DNA from: Elephas maximus indicus
Taxonomy: Eukaryota > Chordata > Mammalia > Proboscidea > Elephantidae
DNA length: 64,000 nucleotides
Assembly: GCF_024166365.1 (NCBI RefSeq)
Contig: NC_064819.1
Coordinates: 209,089,293 to 209,153,292 of the forward strand
Reading direction: 5' to 3'
The notes below the pieces were generated by a model that saw only the letters and a list, made by a program, of their open reading frames with translations, was not told the origin of the DNA and ran no database searches. Positions 47,928-59,945 of the stretch are shown here, one piece after another (position 1 is the stretch's first letter; every line of letters begins with the position of its first letter). Made by a program: the position numbers and the translations under genes.

Positions 47928-48693
47928 CCCTTTGAAATCTGTTCAGCTCTTTTACTTCATCATTTCTTCCTTTCGCTTTAGCTACTCCACATTCAAGAGC
48001 AAGTTTCAGAGTCTCTTCAGAGTCTCATCCATTTTGGTCTTTTCATTCTTTCCTGTCTTTTTAACAACCTCTTACTTTCTTCATGTATGATAACCTTGAT
48101 GCCATTCCATGACTCGTCTGGTCTTTGGTCATTAGTGTTCAAGGCATGAAATCTACTCTTGAGATGGTCTCTGAATTTAGGTGGGACTCAAGGTAGTACT
48201 TTGGCTCTAGTGGACTTTTTAAAATTTTCTTCAGTTTCAACTTGACCTTGCATATGAGCAATTGATGGTCTGTTCCACAGTCAGCTCCTGGCCTTGTTCT
48301 GACTGATGATATTCAGCTTTTCTCTTGCATCCTCCCACAGATGCAGTCGATTTGATTCCCGTGTATTCCATCTGGGGAGGTCCACGTGTATAGTCACTGT
48401 TTATGTTGGTGAAAAAAGGTATTTGTAATGAAGAAGTCATTGGCCTAGCAAAATTCTATCATGCAATCCCCAGCATAGTTTCTATCACCAAGGCTATATT
48501 TTCCAAGTACTGATCCTTCTTCTTTGTTTTCAACTTTTGCATTACAATCACCAGTATTATCAATGCATGCTGATTGCATATTTGATCAATTTCAGACTGC
48601 AGAAGTTGGTAAAAATCTTCAGTTTCTTCATGTTTGGCCTTAGTGGTTGGTGCATAATTTGACTAATAGTCGTATTAACTGGTCTTCCTTCTA

Positions 48694-48725
48694 CCCACTG
48701 AACCCATTGCTGTTGAGTCAATTCC
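48694..48725 (-). repeat. 32-bp AfroSINE 3'-end insertion
   Basis: The insert reads CCATTGCTGTTGAGTCAATT, the SINE tail on the minus strand. It is flanked by GTCTTCCTTCTA (48682-48693) and GTCTTCCTTGTA (48726-48737). Uninterrupted RTE copies read GGTCTTCCTTGTAGG here. Confidence 0.8.
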
Positions 48726-48838
48726 GTCTTCCTTGTAGGTGTATGGGTATTATCCTATCACTGACAGCATTGTACTTCAGGAAAGACCTTGAAATATTCT
48801 TTTCGATGATGAATGCAATGCCATTCTTCTTCAAGTTC

Positions 48839-51400
48839 TGACCTACTGGATACAAATTTAGGGTTTTCCCAGTACACCTTCAGGAGACCAGCCATAAGTT
48901 CCAGTCTCCCCAGGGCTTCCCGCATTTCTGACCTGCTGGATCCCATTACTCCCTCAGGTTTGGTAATACACTAGAATGACTTAGAGAACTCAGAAAAATG
49001 CTGTGCTTATGATTGGTTTTATTATAGAAAAAAGGATATAAATGAAGAGATACTTAAGGCCAGGTCTGGGAGGGTTCCAAACAGGAGCTTCTACATCCCC
49101 AAATGGAACACACTACCCTTTCATGTGCATTGCTGTCTTTCACCAGCCAGAAAGCCCATGTTCTTGTTGTTGTTAGGTGCCAACGAGCAGTTTCCAACTC
49201 ATAGCAACCCTATGTACAACAGAACGAAACTCTGCCCGGTGCTTAGCCATCCTCACAATCACTGTTATGTTTGAGCCCATTATTATGGCCACTGTGCCAA
49301 TCCATCTCATCAAGGGTCTTCCTCTTTTTCAGTGATCCTCTACTTTACCAAGCATCATGCCCTTCTCTGAGTGCTTGTCCCTCCTGACTTTATGTCCAAA
49401 GTACCTGAGTTGAAGCCTTGCCATGCCCTCTTCCAAGGAGTACTCTGGCTGTATCTCTTCCAAGGCAGACTCTGGCAATCCATGCTATATTCAATATTCT
49501 CCGCCAACACCATAATTCAAAGGCATCAATTCTTCAGTTTTCCTTATTCATTGTCTAGCTTTCACATTCATATGGGGCGATTGAAAACATCATGGCTTGG
49601 GTCAGGCGCACCTTAATCCTTAATGTGACGTCTTTGCTTTTCAGCACTTTAAAGAGGTCTTTTGCAGCAGATTTGCCCAATGCAGTAGGTCTTTTGATTT
49701 TTTTTTACTGCAGCTTCCATTGGTGTTGATTGTGGATCCAAGCAAAATGAAATCCTTGACAACTTCAATCTTTTCTCCATTTATCATGACGTTGCTTATT
49801 GGTCCCACTGTGAGGATTTTTGTTATCTTTACGTTGAGGTGTAATCCATACTGAAGGCTGTGGACTTTGATCCTCCTCAGTAAATGTTTCAAGTTCTCCT
49901 CACTTTCAGCAAGCAAGGTTGTGTTATCTGCATATCGCAGGTTGTTACTGAGTCTTCTTCCAATTCTGATGCCCCGTTCTTCTTGATAAAGTCCAGCTTC
50001 TTGGTTTGTTTGCTCAGCATACAGATTGAATATGTATAGTGAAAGGATACAACCCTGACGCACATCTTTCTGGATTTTAAACTATGCAGTATCCCCTTGT
50101 TCTGCTTGTTCCTGATATACTGCTGCAACAGTTTTTGAATGATCTTCAGCAAAATTTTACTTGTGTGTAATATTAATGATATTGTTCGATCATTTCTGCA
50201 TTGTGTTGGATCACCTTTCTTTGGAATGGGTACAAATATGGAGCTCCTCCAATCAGTTGGTCAGGTAGCTGTCTTCCAAATCTCTTGGCACAGATGAGTG
50301 AGCACTTCCAGCACTGCATCCGTTTGTTCAAACATTTCAGTTAGTATTCTGTGAATTCCCGAAGCCTTGTGTTTCACCAATGCCTTCAGTGCAGCTTGGA
50401 CTTCTTCCTTGGTTTTTGATCATTTGCTACTTCCTGAAATGGTTGAACATCAACCAATTTTTTTTGGTACAGTGACTCTCTGTATTCCTTCCATCTTCTT
50501 TTGATGCTTCCTGCATCATTTAATATTCTCCCTGTAGAATCCTTCAATATTGCAACTCGAGGCTTGACTTTTTTTCTTCAGTTCTTTCAATTTGAGAAAT
50601 ACCAAGTGTATGCTTATCTTCTCTTTTAGTTTTCTGTCGCCTGGGCTTTGCAGCTTTCATTATAATACTTTGTCTTCTCGAGCCACCCTTTGAAATCTTC
50701 TGTTCAGCTCTTTTATCTCATTGTTTCTCCCTTTTGCTTTAGCTTCTCTACATTCAAGAGTAACTTTCATATTCTCTTCTGACATTCATTTTGGTCTTTT
50801 CTTTCCTGTCTTTTTAATGGCCTCTTGCTTTCTTCATGTATGATGTCCTTGAGCCATCCCCCAACTTGTCTGGTCTTTGGTCATTAGTATATATTCTTGA
50901 GATATATTCTTGAGATAGTCTCTAAATTCAGGTGGGGTATACTCAAGGTCATATTTTGGCTCTTGTGGACTTGTTTTAACTTTCTTTATGTTCAACTCGA
51001 ACTTGCATATGAGTAATTGATGGTCTGTTCCGCAGTCGGCCCCTGGCCTTGTTCTGAGTGATGATATTCAGCTTTTCCATTCCATCTTTCTATAGATGTA
51101 GTGCATTTGATTCTTGTGTTTTCCATCTGGTGAGCTTCCACATCCAGAGTCTTTACTGGGGCTTCCTTATGTAAGCCTTATTGACTCAGTCACGTCCCCC
51201 TTCCCAGATGTCACATGGTAGGTCCTTCTGGCATGGCCTACCCCCACCCAAGAGGCATCTCATTAGCATAAATGCTCAGGTGTGGTCTGGAGGCCTCATC
51301 AACAACACTCTAATGTTGGGGGGAATTCCAAGATTTTAGATGTTATCTTTCAGGAGCCAAAGACAAAAACCAAATTCTTTGGGTAAAGTTAACCCCATAC
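48839..51400 (-). repeat. ERVL-like LTR split by an RTE
   Basis: The left part contains TGCTTATGATTGGTTTTATT, the reverse of an LTR polyadenylation region, and CATTCTAGTGTATTACCAAA on the minus strand. The right part (about 51141-51400) resumes with GAGGCCTCATCAACAACACT. Boundaries are uncertain; no retroviral genes were seen. Confidence 0.5.
49163..51140 (-). mobile_element. 5'-truncated RTE LINE
   Basis: From the 3' terminus (TTGTTGTTAGGTGCCAACGA) to the endonuclease region near 51140. A reverse-transcriptase piece at 49641-50063 retains YADNTTLLAESEENLKHL, so YADD has become YADN. A deletion removes sequence near 50095-50112. Target duplications were not resolved. Confidence 0.88.
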
Positions 51401-52042
51401 CACTTGAATGCTGAATGTTATAGAGATACTGCAGAAAGGGATTGTGTGTGGCTTGTTCATCCAGAGGGTGCCCACTGAGGGGAGAGCAGCCGCGATTCCC
51501 TGTGTGCCAGAAAGTTGGCCACAGGAAGGCCACATGGTCGAAGACATTTCTCCTCTAGGTCTTGTCTAAAACAGGCATCATCAGCTGCTTGCCCAGCAGA
51601 GTTCCAGGCTGGACTTGGAAACAGATTTGCTTTTTTCTGCAGATCAGCAAGAGTACCCACAATATAACCCTGCTGGCAGAAGCTCCTGAACTCCAGGGGC
51701 AAAGCCGCTTTTTGTGGTCTCCCACTTCCCCTGGACTCTTTTCCCTATGAGAAGCTTGGAAAATATGTCCCAGCTGAAAGAACTCTATCTACAAATATGT
51801 GTTTAAGAATGTATAATTGTAAGCAACTCTGTGTGCACTATCAAAAAGGATTTGTCCCCTCCTCTAAAACAAATTGAAACAAAGAACTCTTGAAAGACTG
51901 TTAACATAGATTTGTTAAATACGGAATGGTGTTCAGAGATCTTAGGATCTAAAGACTGAGTGTCTTTCTTTTTTTTTTTGTAGAAGCAACAGTAAACAAA
52001 AATAAATAAATAAACAATTGAATTCATGAAGCTTTATTGGTT
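51401..52042. other. Stretch with no recognised gene
   Basis: May contain more of the neighbouring LTR. A T-rich tract lies at 51968-51980. Confidence 0.35.
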
Positions 52043-52055
52043 AAAAGCATGTGAT

Positions 52056-52302
52056 AGCTCCTTAGATCAATCAAGTACATGAGACCAAAAGGGCAACATC
52101 GGCCCAAAAGCAAGGATGAGAAGGCAGGAAGGGGCAGGAAAATCTGATGAATGGAAATAGGGAACCAAAGATGAAAAGAGGAAGAATGCTGACACATTGC
52201 TGAATTGCAACCGATGTCACAAAACAATTTGTGTATAAATGTTTGAATGGGAAACCAATTTGTTATGTAAGCTTTCACTTAAAGCACAATAAAATATTTG
52301 AA
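52056..52302 (+). mobile_element. 247-bp L1 3'-end insertion
   Basis: Ends GCTTTCACTTAAAGCACAAT then AAAATATTTGAA, the same terminus as the full-length L1 at 26.8-37.6 kb. Perfect 13-bp target duplication AAAAGCATGTGAT at 52043-52055 and 52303-52315. Confidence 0.93.
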
Positions 52303-52315
52303 AAAAGCATGTGAT

Positions 52316-52869
52316 GTGAGGAATTTGTATTCGAATACTTTGCTTGAATGTGTTTATGTATATGTAGCTAAAAATAGGATGGCAATATAAATGTATGTAT
52401 TGAAAACTAAATATTATATAAATTAAACTATTTTAAACTAATATTTTTTCATATCAGATATTTAAGCTCAAAAGAAAATTTTAACTTTGCGATAATTAAG
52501 GAAAAAAAAAAAAGCAAAACAAGAAAACAAGGCCAATATAGAGATAATCTCAGGTCCAAGTAAAGGCTTGAGAGGAGGAAAAAGGAGGGCGGATTAAAAT
52601 CCATCCTAATAGCAAACGCCTCAGCTCTTGAAAGATGGGGGTTGAACAACAGCAGCAGCAAAGCCTTATCTAGTGAGTCTTCTAGAATATTTAGTCTCAA
52701 ACCGGGACACTTTGTCTTAAAAACTTGTTAAATTTCAAAAGGCAACAACACCTATTATATAATAAAACTGGAAAATTTAATGTGGGTTTGTGTTTTTCTC
52801 TGTAAGGATAAGTGACAAAAATAATTTGGATTTCTGCATAACCCTAAGATCAAAATATGCAATTACTTT
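52316..52869. other. AT-rich stretch with no recognised feature
   Basis: Low-complexity AT-rich DNA with an A run near 52500. Confidence 0.4.
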
Positions 52870-52881
52870 ATAAATGTACAT

Positions 52882-53054
52882 CCAAAAAAAAAAAAAAAAA
52901 AACCCATTGCTTTTGAGTTGATTTTGACTCACAGCGACCCTATACGACACAGGAGAATTGCCCCATAGGGTTTCCAAGGAGAGACTGGTAGAGGTAAACA
53001 GCCAGCCTTTTTGTTAGCAGCCAATCTCTTTAACCACTGCGCCACTAGAGCTCC
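52882..53054 (-). repeat. AfroSINE, short form
   Basis: The plus strand shows an A run, then TGACTCACAGCGACCCTATA and TTTAACCACTGCGCCACTAG, the reverse of the SINE. Target repeats ATAAATGTACAT (52870-52881) and ATAAATATACAT (53055-53066). Confidence 0.93.
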
Positions 53055-53066
53055 ATAAATATACAT

Positions 53067-54968
53067 AATATTTCTATTTTGCTGTTTTATTTTGATGTGT
53101 CTGGCTTAATTTCTGATATTCTGAAGTGGCTTTGGGAAGTTTGAATTCATAAAATATTAAAGTAGTGGATATTTTCATTTATCCAAAGACCTCTATACTA
53201 GTAGCATCTGTAATTAAATTAAGGACATATGTGGTTTTGATAAATGAAAATTTATTAGATGATATATGCAAAATATATGAATTTTCAATCATGATTCAAA
53301 AGACAGACTGTCAATCAAAACCTCAAGAGCTCCAGTTTACATATAATTTATATACAAAGTATTTCCTTGATCTTCCCGCAGAAAATTAAGCACTTTGTAA
53401 TTGGCCTGGCACTGAATGGAAATAAACTAATTAAAAGAATCACATGGGTTTATAAAGCGCAAATAAGACATTCCCTGATAGATTCAGCTGCTAAGGGAAT
53501 GAGGAAATGTTGGTTATGTGGTACTACCTAAAAGTAAGTGTTTGTAGCTCAGGAAAGGGAGGGAGTAAGATATATTTTAAAAGTTTTAAGGCAACGACAG
53601 AATTTAGGGGAGCTAAATTTTATGTGAAATAGAAATTAAAGAAGAGGATGATGAATTAATTTGTCATGAATCAGCTTATGCAAATGAATTTGTTCTTTGA
53701 CTGAGCAATAAGTAATCGTGGAGGAAACAGATGCTGACAAATTGGAACTTTTTTCCACACTCTGAACCCGGGCTAGCTTTTGGACTCTCTTCTAGTAGCT
53801 GAATATTATCACCAAGAATGGAGTAGAAGCCCAAATCCTCCACCTCTGAGAGGACAGACCTAGCAGCTGTGAGATGCCAAAGGCCTCTGACTCAAAACCA
53901 AAAGAAACAAACCAACTGTCAAATTAAGCGCTTACATAGCCACAAAAAAAAAAAAAAAAAAGCTGAAGAATGAATCTAGAACCATGTAATTGGATATGCG
54001 TCTTTTGTGGGATCCCTTCTAAAAACAAAAGTGACTACATAGAAAATAGTGACTTTCATTTAATACCTTATTTTTCATATAGATATTAGTGTTGGTATTT
54101 TGGAATTCTTAAATAAAGAAAATAGCTAATTATTCTTATTTGTAGGAAAAAAGGTGCTACAATTAGAGAATCCTTCAAATCAAGTAGAACTTTATAATTT
54201 TAGAACAGAATTAGGACTATCAATGTAAAAAAAAATAATAAAAGTTTTTAAAAAATTGTAGCTTTGACATTGAAATAATCTAAGAATGATGTTACCCCAT
54301 GTTGCATCCTAGCACCCGATTCTTGGTCTCTAATATTTTTTCACTAAAAGAAACCAAAGATCGTTGGAAAACCTTCTCAGTCTGTGCTTGGCCCAGAAAG
54401 AAACAAGGTAGCTTGGATCATCTTGTGCAAGGAAGCAAGATAGCTTTCAAAGATTCATAAAAAAAAAAAAAAAAAAAAGCAACTGAAAAACCAGGAGCCT
54501 GCTTAAAAAGAAACTACCACCAGCCAACTTTTTGCCATTAAAAATTATAATACATCCTCTAGTCAACTAGTCAATTGAAATACACTCAATCTATTAAAAA
54601 GTTCTGATTCCATACGATAAGCAACAATAAAACATTAAATATTTGGGGAAAAAAAGGTGAAGGGACTAGACTTTATTACTGCTGAGCCTTGTGATTTATT
54701 TGACATTATTGGCTCAATTATTGTACCTCTCAAGAATACAGAAATTAGGTAATGCTAAATACATCCCTCAGAAGGTATTTTCTGACAAAAGATGGGAATG
54801 TCAGTAGAAAGACTCTATAACTTGTGACTGCAAGTCAGACAAAAACCACAGGAAGTATCTAAAATTCAATTGTATAAGATTTTAAATGATGCAAAGAGTA
54901 GCAACGAAAGCAAAAGGCCATGAAGTTCAAACTTCTTTAATGGTAAATGGAAAAAGCAAACATTACCA
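53067..54968. other. AT-rich stretch with no recognised gene
   Basis: Two long A runs (53944-53961 and 54460-54478) may mark the tails of old, otherwise unrecognisable retroinsertions. Nothing else was recognised. Confidence 0.4.
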
Positions 54969-55525
54969 CAACACACAAAAGGAAATCAATTCAGATGAAG
55001 GAGCTGTGAAAGAACTGCTCAAGAGGTGAAGAGCAAAGTTATCAGCCAACCTGCTGGTGCAAAAATTACAACAAAGCCACAGAAGGAAGCAGGACAGGAC
55101 AAATTTTCAGACAAAAATAAATGCAAGCAAAAGAGAGAAGGCAAGAAAAACCAAACAAAACCAAAACAAGACAAAAAACAAACAACAACAGCAACAAAAC
55201 AGGCTCAGTGGTTAACCAAGAAACTATAGAAGACTTCCCTGCAGAAACCCAAGAAACTAAAAATGAAGGGAATCCAGGCTTTGATAAAGCAGGTGAAAAA
55301 GAAGCCACACTCAGTGTCATATTACACCAAGTCTTGTCAGTGGCCCTCACGTGTCTCTTCTTGTTAATCCAGAGGTATTTGTTTTAACTCTTTTGTAAAT
55401 GCAAGTTTCTTGGTAGTGGTGGGAAGCCAGTTTAAAGGAGAAAATCCCACATCGTGCCTTTTTTTTTTACATTTTTAGGTGGGTGCCTTTTTAAAGTGCA
55501 AATACTTTTTTGAAAGAGGTGAGTA
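54969..55525 (+). pseudogene. HMGN1: HMGN1 processed pseudogene
   Basis: The reading frame follows HMGN1 closely at its C-terminus: NQETIEDFPAETQETKNEG then FDKAGEKEATLSV, against a parent ending AGEKEAKSD. Upstream, PAGAKITTKPQ and DKFSDKNKCKQKREGK match the middle. A TGA at 55027-55029 replaces an arginine codon in the nucleosome-binding domain, and a 1-base deletion follows near 55050. 3'-UTR-like sequence (CAGAGGTATTTGTTTTAACT and TTTTGTAAATGCAAGTTTCT) continues to about 55525. HMGN1 is normally split by several introns, so this is a retrocopy. An A/C-rich expansion at 55145-55200 replaces part of the body. Confidence 0.9.
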
Positions 55526-56580
55526 ACTGTCTTGTGTGTCAACTTAACATTCCATAGGCTGTAGGAGTGAAGTTTTAATAGCCTACAACATGAAGCATAA
55601 CTAAACAGCAATTTGAAATCATAATTATGCATTGAACATGACTTAAATATTTTAAATTATTTACTTTCCTTACCCATTTCTTTTTTCTTCAGTAGAATTG
55701 TTTCTCAAAAAGTTTGTTCCCTGTTCTTCATCATCCCATTAGAATTGTGACAACTTTGGTAGCCGTAGTCCAGTCCACTTTTTCCTCACTACTTTGTTAG
55801 TGTGTTGTAAAAGCTTGAAATTTTTGAGCACATATACATAATATTAAATCATGAAGTGGAAGGAAATTAGATCTAACAACTTATCAATATTTTAAAATAT
55901 TGGTACTTGATATCGTCTATTTAATGAAAATTACCTATACATTTTAAGATGGAAAGTCATGGGAAAAATTGTTATAGATTATAGCTACATACTTTTTAAG
56001 TGTTCAGTGTTTATATTACAAATTGTATTGCAAATAAAAATATTGTTTATAAATTATTTCATAATGTCTGTGGACTCATCATCAAACAAAATCTTAACTA
56101 TGAAAGAAAAAACTCAAAGGGAAAAGACATCTATATATTTTATGATGTTATCAATTTTTAAGTCTTTAGAATCAAAAGGAAAAATATATTTTAAGAGTCC
56201 CAAACACATTGAATGGATCATCCTGAACAGGAACTGTAGATTTCTACAGGTGGATGGAATTCTATTGTGTAGAATGTGAACCCAGGGAAATGGGCCAATG
56301 ATAACTTCAAAACTGTGGAATCATTAACATAATAACTATAAGTTGAGTTTTGCATGTATCATCAGGTGTTAGAAAAGGAGCCAGGTATTAGAAAGGGAAC
56401 TAACTTCCTTTGTAAGTATGCATCTTTTAATTTCTAGAATATTTAAAATTAAATACAGAAATATTTAAGAGAGCCAAAATGATTTATTAATATTTGTCAA
56501 GTAGGGAACTATAAGATCTACCTAGAAAAATAGTCGTGATTGTGGCATTTCATCAAATTTCTACAATTATTTATTTGCCT
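55526..56580. other. AT-rich stretch with no recognised feature
   Basis: No gene or recent repeat recognised. The open frame at 55959-56279 has no family resemblance. Confidence 0.4.
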
Positions 56581-56591
56581 ATATTCCCACT

Positions 56592-59500
56592 CCCCCACGT
56601 GTCTGTCAGTTTGTTGTACTGTGGGGGCTTGTGTGTTGTTGTGATGCTGGAAGATATGCCACCGGTATTCACATACCAGCAGGGTCACCCATGGAGGACA
56701 GGTTTCAGCTGAGCTTCCAGACTGAGACAGACTAGGAAGAAGGACCCGGCAGTCTACTTCTGAAAAGCATCAGCCAGTGAAAACCTTATGAAAGCAGGGG
56801 AACATTGTCTGATATAGTGCTGGAAGATGAGCCCCCCAGGTTGGAAGGCACTCAAAAGATGACTGGGGAAGAGCTGCCTCCTCAAAGTAGACTTGGCCTT
56901 AATGACGTGGGTGGAGGAAAGCTTTCAGGACCTTCATTTGCTGATGTGGCACAACTCAAAATAAGAAGAAACAGCTGTAAACATCCATTAATAATTGGAA
57001 CCTGGAATGTACAAAGTATGAATCTAGGAAAATTGGAAATCATCAAAAATGAAATGAAACACATAAACATTGATATCCTAGGCATTAGTGAGCTGAAATG
57101 GACTGGTATTGGCCATTTTGAATCGGACAATCATATAGTCTACTATGCTGGGAATGACAACTCGAAGAGGAATGGTGTTGCATTCATTTTCAAAAAGAAC
57201 ATTTCAAGATCTATCCTGAAGTACAATACTGTCAGTGATAGAATAATATCCATACGTCTACAAGGAAGACCAGTTAATACGACTATTATTCAAATTTACG
57301 CACCAAATACTAGGGCCAAAGATGAAGAAATAGAAGATTTTTATCAGCTGCTACAGTCTGAAATTGATCAAACATGCAATCAAGATGCATTGATTACTGG
57401 CGATTGGAATGCAAAAGTTGGAAACAAAGAAGAAGGATCAGTAGTTGGAAAATATGGCCTTGGTGACAGAAACAATGCCAGAGATCAAATGATAGAATTT
57501 TGCAAGACCAACGACTTCTTCATTGCAAATACCTTCTTTCACCAACATAAACGGCAACTATATACACATGGACCTCGCCAGATGGAACACACAGAAATCA
57601 AATTGACTACATCTGTGGAAAGAGACGATGAAAAAGCTCAATATCATCAGCCAGAACAAGGCTAGGGGCCAGCTGTGGAACAGACCATGAATTGCTCATA
57701 TGCAAGTTCAAGCTGAAACTGAAGAAAATCAGAGCAAGTCCACAAAAGCCAAAATATGACCTTGGGTATATCCCACCTGAATTTAGAGACCATCTCAAGA
57801 ATAGATTTGACACACTGAACACTAGTGACTGAAGGCCAGACAAGTTGTGGAATGACATCAAGGACATCATCCATGAAGAAAGCAAGAGGTCACTGAAAAG
57901 AAAGGAAAGAAAGAAAAGATGAAGGTGGATGTCAGAGGAGACTCGGAAACTTGCTCTTGAGCATTGAGCAGCTAAAGCAAAAGGAAGAATTGATGAAGTA
58001 AAAGAACTGAACAGAAGATTTCAAAGGGCCTCTTGAGAAGACAAAATAAAGTATTATAATGACATGTGCAAAGAGCTGGAGATGGAAAACCAAAAGGGAG
58101 GAACACGCTCGGCGTTTCTCAAGCTGAAAGAACTGAAGAAAAAATTCAAGTCTCGAGTTGCAATAGTGAAGGATTCCATGGGGAAAATATTAAATGATGA
58201 AGGAAGCATCAAAAGAAGATGGAAGGAATACACAGAGTCATTACACCAAAAAGAATTAGTGCATATTCAACCATTTCAAGAGGTGCCATATGATCAGGAA
58301 CTGGTGGTACTGAAGGAAGAAGTCCAAGCTGCTCTGAAGGGATTGGTGAAAACAAGGCTCCAGGAATTGATGGAATATCAATTGAGATGTTTCAACAAAC
58401 AGATGCAGCGCTGGAGGTGCTCACTCGTCTATGCCAAGAAATATGGAAGACAGCTTCCTGGCCAACTGATTGGAAGAGATCCATATTTATGCCTATTCCC
58501 AAGAAAGGTGATCCAACTGAATGTGGAAATTATAGAACAATATCATTAATATCACACGCAAGCAAAATTCTGCTGAAGATCATTCAAAAATGGCTGTAGC
58601 AGTATATCGACAGGGAACTGCCAGAAATTCAGGCCGGTTTCAGAAGAGGACGTGGAACCAGGGATCTCATTGCTGATGTCAGATGGATCCTGGCTGAAAG
58701 CAGAGAATACCAGAAGGATGTTTACCTGTGTTTTGTTGATTATGCAAAGGCATTCAACTGTGTGGATCATAACCAACTATGGATAACACTGCGAAGAAAG
58801 GGAATTCCAGAACACTTAATTGTGCTCATGAAGAACATTTACATAGACCAAGAGGCAGTTGTTCGGACAGAACAAGGGGATACTGATTGGTTTAAAGTCA
58901 GGAAAGGTGTGCGTCAGAGCTGTATCCTTTCACCATACCTATTTAATCTGTATGCTGAACAAATAATATGAGAAGCTGGAGTATATGAAGAAGAATGGGG
59001 CATCAAGATTGGAGGAAGACTCATTAACAACCTGCATTATGCAGATGACACAACCTTGCTTGCTGAAAGTGAAGAGGACTTGAAGCACTTACTAATGAAG
59101 ATCAAAGACCACAGTCTTCAACATGGATTACACTTCAACATAAAGAAAACAAAAGTCCTCACAACTGGACCAATGAGCAACATCATGACAAACGGAGAAA
59201 AGATTGACGTTGTCAAGGATTTCATTTCACTTGGTCCACAATCAAGTGGACCTACGGAAGCAGCAGTCAAGAAATCAAAAGACGCATTGCATTGGGCAAA
59301 TCTGCTGCAAAGGACCTCTTCAAAGCATTGAAGAGCAAAGATGTCACCCTGAAGACTAAGGTGCTCCTGACCCAAGCCATGGTATTTTCAGTCTCATCAT
59401 ATGCATGTGAAAGCTGGACAATGAATAAGAAAGACCGAAAAATAGTTGACGCCTTTGAATTGTGGTGTTGACGAAGAATATTGAATATACCATGGACTGC

Positions 59501-59820
59501 CAAAAGAAAGAACAAATCTGCCTTAGAAGAAGTACAGCCAGAATGCTCCTTAAAGGCAAGGATGGTGAGACTGCGTCTTACATACTTTGGACATGTTGTC
59601 AGGAGGGATCAGTCCCTGGAGAAGGACATTATGCTTGGCAGAGTACAAGGTCAGCGGAAAAGAGGAAGACCCTCAATGAGGTGGATTGACACAGTGGCTG
59701 CAACAATAAGCTCAAGTATAACAATTGCGAGGATGGCGCAGGAACAGGCAGTGTTTTGTTCTGTTGTGCATAGAGTTGCTGTGAGTTGGAACTGACTCGA
59801 CAGCACCTAAAAACAACAAC
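56592..59820 (+). mobile_element. Second full-length RTE LINE
   Basis: Begins CCCCCACGTGTCTGTCAGTT and ends CGACAGCACCTAAAAACAAC. Target repeats ATATTCCCACT (56581-56591) and ATATTCCTACT (59821-59831), one mismatch. It is collinear and highly similar to the copy at 29219-32429. The reverse-transcriptase YADD site is intact at 59038-59049. Several stops and frameshifts inactivate it. Confidence 0.95.
56805..57665 (+). pseudogene. RTE endonuclease domain, frameshifted near its end
   Basis: The open frame has 286 codons and begins at a TTG, so the true start is not settled. It includes the leader SDIVLEDEPPRLEG that is disrupted in the other copy. Motifs: IGTWNVQSMN, ISELKWTGIG, IQIYAPNTRA and ITGDWNAKVG. 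After FFHQHKRQLYT a 2-base insertion near 57559 shifts the frame, so the terminal DH motif is lost from this frame. Confidence 0.87.
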
Positions 59821-59834
59821 ATATTCCTACTACA

Positions 59835-59945
59835 CTGTGAATTCCTTGGGAACGAGGGTGGTATCTTTCATCTCAGCCTTCTCAACACAGTGCCTGGCCC
59901 AGAGGGAGTGCCCAGTAAATATTTATGAAAGAACAAATGAGGCCC
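59835..59945 (+). repeat. L2-type LINE 3'-end relic
   Basis: GAATTCCTTGGGAACGAGGG, CACAGTGCCTGGCCCAGAGG and CAGTAAATATTTATGAAAGA follow the L2 3'-end layout. Confidence 0.65.

Larger units (their letters stand above)
46540..48838 (-). mobile_element. Degraded RTE LINE with internal deletion and two insertions
   Basis: It starts with the 3' terminus (GTTGTTGTTGTCGTTAGGTG), then jumps near 46877 from the 3' region straight into the reverse-transcriptase region, so about 600 bases are missing. The rest runs up through the endonuclease to 48838. The reverse-transcriptase piece at 46960-47439 (minus) keeps KAPGIDRIPVEMFQQTDAVL. It carries foreign inserts at 47755-47927 and 48694-48725. Confidence 0.88.
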
